DNA of 64,000 bases. Source: Myxococcaceae bacterium (lineage in GTDB: Bacteria; Myxococcota; Myxococcia; Myxococcales; Myxococcaceae). Positions within the stretch are counted from its first letter, which is position 1; every line of letters begins with the position of its first letter. Location of the stretch: NCBI GenBank assembly GCA_016926755.1, contig JAFGNZ010000331.1:55287-119286 (forward strand), written 5' to 3'. Under the pieces are notes generated by a model. That model made no database searches. It was not told the DNA's origin and saw only the letters and a program-made list of their open reading frames with translations. The position numbers and the translations under genes were made by a program. Shown here in pieces: positions 52,632 to 61,418 of the stretch.

Positions 52632-53822
52632 CTATCGGTAGAAGTGGGCTGCGAGCAGGCGCGCGTTGAAGAGCATGGCGTCGTAGCTCGTGTAGACGCC
52701 GTGCCCGAAGCACGTCCCCAGGCAGTTCGGCATTCCGCCCACGCCGCGGTCGCCGTAGTCGACCAGGTAGCTGAAGCCGTGCTGCGACACTCGAGCGCGG
52801 TGGCGCACGTGCTGGAGCCACGCCTTCACATCACAGCCTGCGCCGAGGAGAGCGTCGAGGCGCGCGGCGAGCTCCCGCTCCTTCGCGGTGGTTGGCGGCA
52901 GATCGGAGCCCGCGATTCCCCACTGCTGCACGTAGTCGCCGCCCTCCGTGTAGAGCACGCCCCCCAGGGAGCCCGCGAGCGGCTCGTCACCCCGGTGGTT
53001 GACCACGTGCATGGCCCGGCAGCGCGGGCCCGTCGCGAAGCCGTAGCGGGGCGGCATGCCGAAGGTGGCGATGTCGAGCCGTGCGCGGGCGACCGTGCGC
53101 GCCAGCCCCTTCAGCTCCTCATGGGGCTCGCCGATCTCGCTCAGGGTCGCCCACAGCGCCGGCGCCGTTTTCGCCGGATAGACGAGCTGCGTGAGCAGGG
53201 CGAGCACCTGGCCGCCGTGGCTGTGCCCAAGGAGCAGCGCGCGCGCACGCCCGAGTCCCGCGCCGGCCAGGAGCCGCAGCAGGTCCGCCGCCGCGCGCAG
53301 ACGGGCGATGTGGTGGTTCGCCGAGGACCAGAGAAAGCGCGTCGCCTGGATGCCGCCGCCCAGAGCCCCCTCGAAGAGCGCGGCGTACTCGGCGGTGTAG
53401 TTGCCGAGATCGCCAAGGACACGATCGCTCGAGCTCTTGCAGAGGCGCCGCAGGGTGGGCAAGAGCCCCGGCCCCAGCGCGGAGAGCGGCCCCTCCAGCG
53501 CGGAGAGCATCAGGATGGGATCATGGCCGACGAAGGTGCCATGCACGAACACCACCTGGCGCACCCCGGCGCGGCACAGCCGGTGCCCGACCGTTTCCAT
53601 CGCCGCGCGCCAGGCCGGCGACTGGGCTTCGAGCACGGGGGAGGCGCGCACGATCGGCGGCACCGGCTCGAGGGCCCGCAGCGCGAAGGTCCCAGCCACC
53701 GGCGAGAGCTCGTACTGGTGCGGCAGGCAAGGGGCCGGTCTCTGTCGCTGCCGGAGCCACCACGCGATGAAGAGCGCAGCGATTGCCGCGGTGATGAGCA
53801 CGCCAGCGAGCACGAACTCCAC
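52632..53822 (-). CDS. Membrane-anchored alpha/beta-hydrolase
   Basis: The 396-residue protein starts with one membrane helix (residues 3-24) and a basic stop (RQRQR). The rest is an alpha/beta-hydrolase: VFVHGTF oxyanion strand, nucleophile elbow GHSHG (Ser 201), the acidic residue candidate in NHRGDEPL, and a late His in QHGFSYLVDYGD. The family is that of uncharacterised esterases/lipases of myxobacteria. It probably faces the periplasm or cytoplasm at the inner membrane. It lies next to the App1-like gene, 86 bases upstream, on the same strand. Confidence 0.85.
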   Translation of the reverse strand: MEFVLAGVLITAAIAALFIAWWLRQRQRPAPCLPHQYELSPVAGTFALRALEPVPPIVRASPVLEAQSPAWRAAMETVGHRLCRAGVRQVVFVHGTFVGHDPILMLSALEGPLSALGPGLLPTLRRLCKSSSDRVLGDLGNYTAEYAALFEGALGGGIQATRFLWSSANHHIARLRAAADLLRLLAGAGLGRARALLLGHSHGGQVLALLTQLVYPAKTAPALWATLSEIGEPHEELKGLARTVARARLDIATFGMPPRYGFATGPRCRAMHVVNHRGDEPLAGSLGGVLYTEGGDYVQQWGIAGSDLPPTTAKERELAARLDALLGAGCDVKAWLQHVRHRARVSQHGFSYLVDYGDRGVGGMPNCLGTCFGHGVYTSYDAMLFNARLLAAHFYR

Positions 53823-54146
53823 GTCAGGGCACCTCTGTAGGCCTGGTGATCAAGGTCTCGTCAGGGCCCAGTTTCTCACAGTCGCGCACGAGCTTCCTCC
53901 ACACCTCTGTCCCAAGCGAGGGGCGGCTCGTCAGCGCGCATGCCGAGCGTCGCCGCTGGGAACCAGCACGCCCTTGCCGGTTGTCGGTGAGTTCGAAGCC
54001 CACCGCCGAGCGTATCGAGGCGGCCAGGAGCCACGGGGAGCGCGTGGCGGCGTTCGAGCAGTTCCTCCTCGCGCGCAGGGCGTGAAGAGCCACGAGATCG
54101 TTGACACTCAAACCTTCTGGGCGGACGATGGCTGTCAGGGGCGGCC
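53823..54146. other. Intergenic region (324 bp) without a supported gene
   Basis: This gap lies between two divergent genes, so it should carry two promoters; no convincing hexamers were seen. A short plus-strand frame (53846-54085) ends in a helical, Arg/Glu-rich text that could be a gene remnant, but nothing supports it strongly. Confidence 0.6.
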
Positions 54147-55976
54147 ATGAGGAAGCGTTACGAGGCGGTTCTTGCAGCTCTCCCGGAGATCGGCCCTCGC
54201 CCGGCCTCCGCGCTGCGGGAGGTCCTTCGAGCGGGCTATGGCGCCCGGGATCTCCGCGCTGACGTGCTGGCGGGCGTGGTGGTGGGCATCATTGCCCTGC
54301 CCCTGTCCATGGCGCTGGCCATCGCCAGCGGCGTGCCGCCCCAGCACGGCATCTACACGGCGATCGTCGCGGGGGCCGCCACCGCCCTCCTGGGGGGCTC
54401 GCGCACGCAGGTGTCGGGCCCCACCGCGGCCTTCGTGGTGGTGCTGGCCCCCGTCTCGGCGAAGTTCGGGCTCGGAGGGCTGCTGCTAGCCACGGTCATG
54501 GCGGGCCTCTTCCTGGTGGCCCTGGGCCTGGCGCGGATGGGGCGGCTGCTCCAGTACATCCCCTACCCTGTCACCACGGGCTTCACCGCGGGCATTGCCG
54601 TTGTCATCGCCACCCTCCAGCTCAAGGACTTCCTCGGGCTCACCGTGAGGGAGATGCCCGAGCACTTCCTCGACAAGGTGCGGGCGCTGGTGGAGGCGCT
54701 GCCCACGCTGCGCGCGTCGGATCTGGGTGTCGGCGCGGCCACCCTCGCCGTGCTCCTGCTCTGGCCCCGCATCACCAAGCGCATCCCCGCCCCCCTCGTG
54801 GCCCTCGCCCTCGGGGCGGTGATGGCCGCGCTCGGCCACCACCTGCTGCCTGACCTCGAGATCGCCACCATCGGCAGCCGCTTCTCCTACCTCCTCGGTG
54901 GAGAGGTGCGCTCCGGCATTCCCCAGCTCCCCCCGCTGCCCGTGCTGCCGTGGACGCTGCCGGGCGCCAACGGCCAGCCCCTGACGCTCTCCTTCGCGCT
55001 GCTGCGAGAGCTGGCCCCTTCGGCCCTTGCCATCGCCCTGCTCGGCGCCATCGAGTCGCTCCTGTCGGCCGTGGTGGCCGATGGCATGGCGGGGACGCGG
55101 CATGATCCGGACACGGAGCTGGTCGCGCAGGGCGTGGGCAACCTGTTGGCCCCGTTCTTCGGCGGCTTCGCGGCGACCGGCGCCATCGCTCGCACGGCCA
55201 CCAACATCCGGGCGGGTGGCCGCTCGCCGGTGGCCGCCCTCGTCCACGCCGCCTTCGTGCTGCTGACGGTGCTGGTCCTGGCTCCGATCCTCGCCTGGCT
55301 GCCCATGGCCTCGCTGGCGGCCCTGCTCATGCTGGTGGCCTGGAACATGAGCGAGGTCCAGCACTTCACGCATGTGCTGCGGGTGGCGCCCAAGAGCGAC
55401 GTGACGGTGCTCCTCACCTGCTTCGGGCTGACCGTGGTCTTCGACATGGTGGTGGGCGTCACCGCCGGCATCGTGCTCGCGGCCCTGCTCTTCATGCGGA
55501 GGATGGCGGAGATCTCCGGCGCCCGGGTGAGCGAGGGGCAGCACCCGACGCTGCGCGAGCCGCTCCCCCGGGGCGTGGTGCTCTACGAGATTGGCGGGCC
55601 GCTCTTCTTCGGCGCGGCCCAGAAGGCCATGAGCACCCTCGAGGAGATCGCCGCCAGCGTCTGGGTGGTCATCCTCGACGTCTCCGCGGTGCCCGCCATG
55701 GATGCCACGGGGCTGGTGAACCTGGAGTCGGCGCTGGAGCGCATGGCCCAGGCCCGCGTCCTCGTCATCATCGCCGGCCTGCAGGCGCAACCCGCCAAGG
55801 TGCTCGAGAAGGCGGGGCTGGGGCCCCGGGAGGGGCTGCTCGCCCTCTGCCCCACCCTCGAGGCCGCCATCGAGGTCGCCCGCAACACGGCCCGGCGCGG
55901 CGCCCCCGCCACGCCCCAGGAGCCACCCCTCGCCCTGCCCGAACAGGAGCCCCGGGCGCACCAGGGCAGCCGCTGA
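54147..55976 (+). CDS. SulP-family anion transporter with STAS domain
   Basis: The 609-residue protein is a SulP permease: about twelve membrane segments over residues 30-455, with the family signature around GIYTAIVAGAATALLGGSRT and SGPTAAFVVVLAPV, and an anti-sigma-antagonist-like STAS domain at about 480-590 (LFFGAAQKAMSTL, VVILDVSAVPAMDATGLVNL). It moves sulphate, bicarbonate or another anion; the STAS domain regulates transport or binds partners. The C-terminus is Pro/Ala-rich. The next gene (antiporter) is convergent, 33 bases away. Confidence 0.95.
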   Translation: MRKRYEAVLAALPEIGPRPASALREVLRAGYGARDLRADVLAGVVVGIIALPLSMALAIASGVPPQHGIYTAIVAGAATALLGGSRTQVSGPTAAFVVVLAPVSAKFGLGGLLLATVMAGLFLVALGLARMGRLLQYIPYPVTTGFTAGIAVVIATLQLKDFLGLTVREMPEHFLDKVRALVEALPTLRASDLGVGAATLAVLLLWPRITKRIPAPLVALALGAVMAALGHHLLPDLEIATIGSRFSYLLGGEVRSGIPQLPPLPVLPWTLPGANGQPLTLSFALLRELAPSALAIALLGAIESLLSAVVADGMAGTRHDPDTELVAQGVGNLLAPFFGGFAATGAIARTATNIRAGGRSPVAALVHAAFVLLTVLVLAPILAWLPMASLAALLMLVAWNMSEVQHFTHVLRVAPKSDVTVLLTCFGLTVVFDMVVGVTAGIVLAALLFMRRMAEISGARVSEGQHPTLREPLPRGVVLYEIGGPLFFGAAQKAMSTLEEIAASVWVVILDVSAVPAMDATGLVNLESALERMAQARVLVIIAGLQAQPAKVLEKAGLGPREGLLALCPTLEAAIEVARNTARRGAPATPQEPPLALPEQEPRAHQGSR

Positions 55977-56009
55977 GCAGGAGCACGGGCCCGCTGGAGC
56001 CCCCCGCGG

Positions 56010-58166
56010 CTACGCGAGCTGCCTGCCGTCCACCGGGAGCGCTCCGGCCGGCACGGGCACGGCGGGGGCCTCGGCGGCCAGAGACGCCGGCTGCCGCACC
56101 ACCAGCAGCGAGGTGGGCGCGTCACGAACGAGGCGCTCGCGGTACAGGCCGAAGAGGCGCTCCTTCAGGCCCCACTCCGGGCCCACGCCGACCACGATCA
56201 GCTCGTACCCGGCTCCCGCCTCCTCCAGCACCGCATCCTCGGGCGACTCGTGCACCACCGCCTTGAAGCGCACGCGCCCGGAGGACTCGCGGAACATCTC
56301 CTCCACCAGCACCTGCGCCCCCGCGCCCCCGTGAGCGCGCTCAGGGGCGACGACGTGCAGCACCGTCACCTCCACGCCCGCGTGGTGCACCAGCCGCTGG
56401 GCCAGCTGCAGCGCCCCCCTGTCACGCTGGCTGCCGATGAAGGGCACCAGCACCCGCTGCAGCTTCTCCAGCCCCCGGTCCACGAACACCGCCACCTGGG
56501 TGGGCGCGTCGTGCATCACGTCGTGCACCGTGCCGCCCAGCACCGCCTGGCCGAGCAGCGGCTTGTGCCAGCCCAGCAGGATCAGGTCGGCGCGCCGGGC
56601 CTCGGCCGTGCGGCAGATGTCCAGCGCCGGCTCCGCCGAGACGAAGCTCAACGGCTCCACCTGCACTCCCAGGCTGCTCGCGCGCCACAGCAGCGGCGCC
56701 AGCGCGCCCTCGCTCGCGGGCTCCTGCGCGTGCCGCAGGTGGAAGGAGGCACGCTCGGAGGGCTCGTGGAGGTGCAGCGCATACAGCCGCGACGCCTCCT
56801 GCCCACTGCCCGTCAGCGCCCTGCCCACCGTCACCAGCCCCGGCCCCGTGCGGGCATCGGCGACGCACATCAGCACGGCGAAGGGCGCGGCTCCCGGCGG
56901 CAGGGGCGCGGGCTTCACCTCTTCCTTGGCCAGCTCCGCCGGCGGGTAGATCCACCTGAGCAGCGGCGAGGTGAGGACGGTCGTCACCAGCGCCACCATC
57001 ACCAGCATGGTGAAGAGCGTCGGGGAGAGGAGGCCCAGGTCCAGGCCGATGTTGAGGACGACGAGCACCATCAGCCCGCGGGTATTCATCAGCACGCCCA
57101 CCGCGCCCGCCTCGCGCCAGCGCAGGCCCATCACCCGGGCCGCCACCGCGCTGCCGCCGAGCTTGCCCACGCAGGCGACCAGGAGGATGAGCCCGCACAT
57201 CGCCCAGTCTCCGGGCGTGTCCAGCAACCCCACCTGGGTGCGCAGGCCGCTGTAGGCGAAGAAGACGGGCAGCAGCAGCACCAGGGCCACGTCCTCGATC
57301 TTCTCCGCCAGCGCCGCCGCCAGCCCTCCCTCCTTGGGGAGGATGGCGCCCAGCAGGAAGGCGCCGAAGAGGGAGTGGATGCCGATGAACTCCGTCACCC
57401 AGCTCGAGGCCAGCAGCAGGAGCAGCGTGACGGCGACGGCGTTCGGGCTGAGCCCCTCCTTGTTGGCCACGCGCGCGCCCAGCCGCTTCAGGAAGGGCCG
57501 CACCGCCAGCAGCATCACGGCCACGTAGAGCACGGCCCAGAGCGTCATCCACGCCGCCTGGGCGATCCCCGCCGTGCGGATGATGGACACCACGAAGGCC
57601 AGCAGGCACCACACCGTCACGTCGCCCGCCGCGGCGCAGGTGATGGCGATGGCGCCCACGCGGGACTGCAGCAGCCGCTGCTCCGTGAGGATGCGCGCCA
57701 GCACCGGGAAGGCGGTGATGCTCATGGCCACGCCCATGAAGAGGATGAAGGACGTGAGGGGCACCGCCGGCTCCGCCAGCCGGGGGTACAGCCACAGCGC
57801 CGCCGCCGCCCCCAGCGCGAAGGGGACGATGAGGCTGGTATGGCCGATGACCACCGAGACGTGGCCGCGCCCCTTGAGCCTCCGCGCGTCCAGCTCCAGC
57901 CCCACCAGGAACATGAAGAGGACCAGCCCCACCTGGCTGAGCATGTGCAGCGCCGGCAGGGAGCTGGCGGGGAAGAGCGCCTGCATCCCCTCCGGGGCCA
58001 CCCACCCCAGCAGGGAGGGCCCCAGGAGGATGCCCGCCGCCACCTCCGCGATGACGAGCGGCTGCCCCAGCCACCGTGTCAGCCGCCCGATCAGCCGCGA
58101 CAGCCCGATGATGGCCAGGAGCTGCAGGAAGAGCAGGCTGAGCGAGCTCTGCGTCAGGCTGTGCAT
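56010..58166 (-). CDS. CPA2-family cation:proton antiporter with universal-stress-protein tail
   Basis: The 718-residue protein has a Na+/H+-exchanger-type membrane domain (about residues 5-400, twelve or so segments, with LFMFLVGLELD, ARILTE and GDVTVW). Two universal-stress-protein-like domains follow in its C-terminal 300 residues (about 430-560 and 565-690; VLVPFIGSQRDRGAL, then a late LIVVGVGPEWG). It exchanges K+ or Na+ for protons; the Usp domains bind nucleotides and probably gate it. Its stop faces the SulP gene. The start at 58166 gives a normal first membrane helix. Confidence 0.94.
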   Translation of the reverse strand: MHSLTQSSLSLLFLQLLAIIGLSRLIGRLTRWLGQPLVIAEVAAGILLGPSLLGWVAPEGMQALFPASSLPALHMLSQVGLVLFMFLVGLELDARRLKGRGHVSVVIGHTSLIVPFALGAAAALWLYPRLAEPAVPLTSFILFMGVAMSITAFPVLARILTEQRLLQSRVGAIAITCAAAGDVTVWCLLAFVVSIIRTAGIAQAAWMTLWAVLYVAVMLLAVRPFLKRLGARVANKEGLSPNAVAVTLLLLLASSWVTEFIGIHSLFGAFLLGAILPKEGGLAAALAEKIEDVALVLLLPVFFAYSGLRTQVGLLDTPGDWAMCGLILLVACVGKLGGSAVAARVMGLRWREAGAVGVLMNTRGLMVLVVLNIGLDLGLLSPTLFTMLVMVALVTTVLTSPLLRWIYPPAELAKEEVKPAPLPPGAAPFAVLMCVADARTGPGLVTVGRALTGSGQEASRLYALHLHEPSERASFHLRHAQEPASEGALAPLLWRASSLGVQVEPLSFVSAEPALDICRTAEARRADLILLGWHKPLLGQAVLGGTVHDVMHDAPTQVAVFVDRGLEKLQRVLVPFIGSQRDRGALQLAQRLVHHAGVEVTVLHVVAPERAHGGAGAQVLVEEMFRESSGRVRFKAVVHESPEDAVLEEAGAGYELIVVGVGPEWGLKERLFGLYRERLVRDAPTSLLVVRQPASLAAEAPAVPVPAGALPVDGRQLA

Positions 58167-58300
58167 GGCCCCTCCGCGGCCAGGGATCGTCCCCTCGGCT
58201 TAACAGCCGCCCGCACATCGCGTCAACGCGGCCCCCTGCCCTTCCTTCGGAGCCCTATCGCGGGTTTGGCCCCCCCTGAGCGCCAGGAGACGCAGGGAAG

Positions 58301-58351
58301 GAGCACGGACCTGGCGTGGCGCCCTCCTTTCTCGGTGCCGGGTCCGTGCTC
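58301..58351 (-). terminator. Eleven-base inverted repeat below the DUF2892 gene
   Basis: GAGCACGGACC at 58301-58311 and its exact complement at 58341-58351 are separated by 29 bases that can fold further. It lies 29 bases past the DUF2892 stop on the minus strand, upstream of the antiporter gene. It has no T-run, so a terminator is a guess from position; a regulatory fold is also possible. Confidence 0.45.
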
Positions 58352-58379
58352 GTGAGACAAGGCGTGTCCCTGTCCCGTC

Positions 58380-58592
58380 TCAGCTCGCGCGCGGCTTGTG
58401 CGAGCCGCTGACGGAGCAGGAGCTGACGCCGAAGAGCTGGTAGAGCGGGCAGTAGCCGACGAGCCCCGTCAGCAGCGGCACGACTCCAATGAGGCCCCAC
58501 CACGTCTGCGGGCCCATGAAAATCATCGACAGCAGCACCACCCCGAAGAACACCCGGAGGATCCGATCCCAGTTGGCCTCATTGCGAATCAT
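58380..58592 (-). CDS. DUF2892 (YgaP-like) small membrane protein
   Basis: The 70-residue protein has the DUF2892 pattern: a basic N-terminus MIRNEANWDRILR, two membrane helices (about 15-32 and 35-50), and the CPLYQLFGVSSCS ending with two Cys residues. In YgaP-like proteins this module sits in the inner membrane, often next to rhodanese domains, and is linked to sulphur or stress handling. No rhodanese gene is adjacent here. Confidence 0.93.
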   Translation of the reverse strand: MIRNEANWDRILRVFFGVVLLSMIFMGPQTWWGLIGVVPLLTGLVGYCPLYQLFGVSSCSVSGSHKPRAS

Positions 58593-58629
58593 GGCTCTTG
58601 CTCCTGGACTGCGAGTTCATGTGGGTGGC

Positions 58630-58647
58630 GGGAGGTTCGGGCCTCCC
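58630..58647. promoter_or_regulatory. GGGAGG/CCTCCC hairpin upstream of the DUF2892 gene
   Basis: Perfect six-base arms with a six-base loop lie 38 bases upstream of the DUF2892 start, in the untranslated leader region. One arm is complementary to a typical ribosome-binding site, so it could influence translation, but it may also be accidental. Confidence 0.3.
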
Positions 58648-58808
58648 AGCCACTCGACAGGCCCTCACTGCATCTTCAGGGCCAGGAGCAAGGCACTGAA
58701 TTCCCAAGGGACTCCCGCACGGAGCGGCTCCGCGCGCGCAGGCTTTTCGCGGCGAGCTCGCGAGAGCGCAGCGGCTGCACGCTCCCTCCTCACTGAGCCC
58801 TCAGGTGA

Positions 58809-58828
58809 TCAGGAAGAAAGCCTCCTGA
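58809..58828 (-). terminator. Hairpin directly after the lipoprotein stop codon
   Basis: TCAGGA and TCCTGA pair perfectly around an eight-base loop, starting immediately after the minus-strand stop codon at 58829-58831. Position fits a terminator for the lipoprotein gene; the arms are short and no T-run follows. Confidence 0.45.
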
Positions 58829-59461
58829 CTACTCCTCGCCTTCCTTCTTGAGCGGAGGCTGGAAGGAGTCGGTGGTGGGCCGCTTGTCCGCCGTGCACGC
58901 GCCGCTGCCGTCCGCGGGGCGAGCGCCGAACAGCAGCTGGCCGTTGTCGTCAAGCTTCACCAGCTCGAACTCGACGCCGCAGTTCTGCAGGTCGATCCCC
59001 AGCACCGAGCACCCCTTCGTGGAGGTCACGTCCTGGGTGGCGTTGACCGCCCACGCCGCCTGCGAGCCGCACGTGCCCGCCGGGGCGCTCTTGAGGTAGT
59101 CGACGATGCCCTGGTTCTTCGGCGTCAGCTTCATCGTCCCGAGGGTGAACTCGGCCTCGTGCGTCCCCGCCACCTTGGCCGACTCGCTGGACTCCACCTT
59201 GTACGGGCCCTCAGCGACAGCGGAGATCGTCTCCGTCGTGCACGTGTTGTCCGTGAAGAAGCTCAGGGTGCCCGTCCAGGTGGTCTCCTGGATTTCGTAC
59301 ACGCGCTTGACGAAGAGGCTCGAGCCGTTGGGCCCCGGACGGGTCTCGCACGTGGTGCTCGCCCACTTGCCCTGGATGTCATCCTGAATGCCCCCACAGC
59401 CCGCGAGGAGCGGAAGGGCAGCAACGGGCAGCATGGCAAGCCGGAAGATACGGTTCTTCAT
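58829..59461 (-). CDS. Hypothetical lipoprotein
   Basis: The 210-residue protein has a lipoprotein signal peptide (MKNRIFRLAMLPVAALPLLAGC is 22 residues long, lipid-bearing Cys 22). The mature part appears to be a small all-beta barrel: DDIQGKWAST, paired aromatic strands TTWTGTLSFF, EAEFTLGTMKLTPK, and four or more Cys residues that could form disulphides. The family is not recognised; lipocalin-like folds have this look. The ATG at 59461 is preceded by TTGGAGA nine bases upstream. It is divergent from the truncated hydrolase gene. Confidence 0.82.
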   Translation of the reverse strand: MKNRIFRLAMLPVAALPLLAGCGGIQDDIQGKWASTTCETRPGPNGSSLFVKRVYEIQETTWTGTLSFFTDNTCTTETISAVAEGPYKVESSESAKVAGTHEAEFTLGTMKLTPKNQGIVDYLKSAPAGTCGSQAAWAVNATQDVTSTKGCSVLGIDLQNCGVEFELVKLDDNGQLLFGARPADGSGACTADKRPTTDSFQPPLKKEGEE

Positions 59462-59552
59462 ATGAGTGTCTCCAAATCCCATGGGCATGAGTGAGTAGGT
59501 ATGTCCAGCCCAGGGGAAGCGGAGAATTACGGAAAAGCCTGCAATCTGTAAA

Positions 59553-59567
59553 AATTCTGAAAGAATT
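59553..59567. promoter_or_regulatory. AT-rich inverted repeat AATTCT-GAA-AGAATT
   Basis: A perfect six-base inverted repeat with a three-base centre lies in the most AT-rich piece of the divergent spacer between the lipoprotein and the truncated hydrolase gene, 35 bases before the latter. It overlaps the expected promoter position, so it is a candidate operator. Confidence 0.35.
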
Positions 59568-59601
59568 GTTTACTCGCCAACAGAAAGGGACCGCGCGCGC
59601 C

Positions 59602-60219
59602 ATGCCTCAAGTGGAGAAGCTCCGCGTCCTCGCGGAGGACGGCACTGAGTCCGAGGCGAGGCTCTTCGGGCTCGCGCCTGGGCAGACCGCGGAGGCGGTC
59701 ATCGTGTGCACCCCCGCGATGGGGGTGCCCGCACGCTTCTATGAGCCCCTCGCGCGTGAGCTCTGCGAGCGCCGGCTGTGCACCGTCACCGCCGAGCTGA
59801 GAGGGATCGGCTCCAGCTCGGTGCGTGTCCGCCGAGGCGTGGACTTCGGATACCACGCGCTGGCGCTCCAGGATCTGCCCGCGGTGGTCGCCGCCGCGCG
59901 AGCCGCATGCCCCGAGGCGCCTGTCTTCCTGCTGGGGCACAGCCTGGGCGGACAGGTGAACGCGCTCTACGCGAGCGCACACCCAGAGGAGGTAGAGGGG
60001 CTCATCCTGGTGGCGGCGGGCTCGCCCTACTTCCGCAACTGGCGCTTCCCCGTCAACCTCGGGGTGCTGCTGAGCTCTCAGCTCATGCGGGGGATCAGCT
60101 CGGCGCTGGGGTACTACCCAGGGCGGTGGTTCGGCTTCGGCGGCGTCGCGGAGCTGATCAAGGAGTGGATCCACCTTCAGCGACATGCCAATCCCTTGAT
60201 CCCACCTGGCATGCTCTAA
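59602..60219 (+). pseudogene. Alpha/beta-hydrolase gene lacking its 3' end
   Basis: The 205 residues present match the front of COG4757-type alpha/beta-hydrolases: a CTPAMGVPARFYEP strand, RGIGSSS, the nucleophile elbow GHSLG (Ser 114), and the LVAAGSPYFRNW and YYPGRWFGFGG segments. Family members continue for about 80 more residues and carry the catalytic Asp and His there. Here, after GFGG, the text changes and stops, so the charge relay is absent. A further coding-like run in the next frame (through about 60298, ending KLYGCGG and a stop) suggests that foreign or rearranged sequence now follows. The enzyme is probably inactive. The start at 59602 follows AAAGGGA. Confidence 0.6.
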
Positions 60220-60390
60220 TCTCAAGTACGGGCAGCTGGCGGCGGAGATAGCGCTGAAGCACAAGGGAAACGTCAAGTTGTATGGGTGCGGTGGGTGATC
60301 AGGTGCTCCGGGCACCTCTCCCCAGGTGGGCCACAGCCGCCCCTCCGAGGCAACCACCGCCACTCGGAGCCGTAGCTCGCCCCTGAGACT

Positions 60391-60819
60391 TCACCTGTTC
60401 GCCGGCCTCCGTTGCGGCAGCGGCTCCAGATCCGGCGGCACCCAGCCCGCCTTCGCGACCGGCGAGTCCAACGTCTCCTTCCGGTAATGGCGCCCCAACA
60501 TCCTCGCGTCCAGCAGCTCCGGGTGTGCCGCGAGGAACGCCTCGAACGAGCCGAGCGCTGGCCTCTCGTCGAGCGCCGCCTGCATGCGCTCGGCCCAGGC
60601 TCGCGTCATCGTCTCGTGGAACTTCTCCGGCGCCCCCAGCACCGTGGCGTAGTGCAGCAGCAACGCGCGCACCCGCTCCAACCCCGCCTCGAAGCCGTGC
60701 GCCTTCAGGCACAGCCACGCCAGCCGCAGGTGCCCCCGGTGCCCGAACTTCTCCCCTGGGTACGTGGCCGCCTCCACCGCCGCCAGGAACTCCTCGTCGG
60801 ACAACTCTCCCGTGCTCAT
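60391..60819 (-). CDS. Conserved hypothetical protein, partner of a MarR regulator
   Basis: The 142-residue protein is helical and soluble, with a GHRGHLRLAWL His-rich segment near residue 27, ALLLHYATVLGAPEKFHETMTRAW, and a basic tail. It looks like a known bacterial family of unknown function whose members are found near regulators, but I cannot name it. The ATG overlaps the MarR stop as ATGA, so the two genes are coupled; the MarR protein may regulate it. Confidence 0.8.
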   Translation of the reverse strand: MSTGELSDEEFLAAVEAATYPGEKFGHRGHLRLAWLCLKAHGFEAGLERVRALLLHYATVLGAPEKFHETMTRAWAERMQAALDERPALGSFEAFLAAHPELLDARMLGRHYRKETLDSPVAKAGWVPPDLEPLPQRRPANR

Positions 60820-61271
60820 GCCGTGCCTCCCTTTCCTCTTGCCTTAGGTGCCGCGTGCTCGCTCGCCGAGATGAGCGCGGCAAGCACCTTCGCGAAGCCT
60901 TCCACGTCCCGCGCGCCCACCTTCCCCAGCACCGCCGCCTCCAGGGCCTCCAGGTGCCGATGCACCCGCGCGGCCAGCGCCCTTCCCGCCGCCGTGAGGC
61001 ACACCTGGAACGAGCGCCGGTCCTCGGGCCGCAGCTCCCGCCGCACCAGCTTCTTCGCCTCCAGCCGATCCACGTAGCTCGTCAGCGTCGAGCGCTTGTG
61101 CGCGAACGCCGCGTGCAGCGCGCTCATGGGCGAGTCCCCCGCCTCCAGCAGCCAGGCGAGCAGGTGCGCCTCGCCCTGCGACACGTCGAGCGGTGGCTCC
61201 GCCGCCTCGAGGAACAGCCCGATGCGGTGCGTGGCCCGGTGGATCTCCAGAATCAATCTCAGCGGCTTCAT
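60816..61271 (-). CDS. MarR-family transcriptional regulator
   Basis: The 151-residue protein is a winged-helix MarR dimer: dimer helix at the N-terminus, the recognition region around SALHAAFAHKRSTLTSYVDRLEAKKLV, and the wing with the typical RRELRPEDRRSF. MarR proteins repress their own operons and respond to small phenolic or drug-like molecules. The start at 61271 follows GACGAGGA and gives the usual family length. A 12-base palindrome lies 35 bases upstream and may be its operator. Confidence 0.93.
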   Translation of the reverse strand: MKPLRLILEIHRATHRIGLFLEAAEPPLDVSQGEAHLLAWLLEAGDSPMSALHAAFAHKRSTLTSYVDRLEAKKLVRRELRPEDRRSFQVCLTAAGRALAARVHRHLEALEAAVLGKVGARDVEGFAKVLAALISASEHAAPKARGKGGTA

Positions 61272-61306
61272 TCCTCGTCTCCCAACAGCATTCCATCTTC
61301 GTATAT

Positions 61307-61318
61307 TCCGAAATCGGA
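61307..61318. promoter_or_regulatory. Palindrome TCCGA-AA-TCGGA, candidate MarR operator
   Basis: A perfect five-base inverted repeat around AA lies 35 bases upstream of the MarR start, in a locally AT-rich stretch where the promoter should be. The position fits autoregulation. No second copy was seen in the window. Confidence 0.45.
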
Positions 61319-61418
61319 GTAAACAGGCTCCACACACCCGTGCCCGGCGCCCCTTCATGCCCGCGGCCGCATCATGAGCAGTCCCCTGAGCCCCTCCTCA
61401 TCTCTCGGAGCCCTCTGG

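Noticed and set aside
56250..58355. A 701-codon plus-strand frame opposite the antiporter
   Set aside because: Extremely rich in His, Gln and Arg, which is the complement of membrane-helix codons; not a protein.
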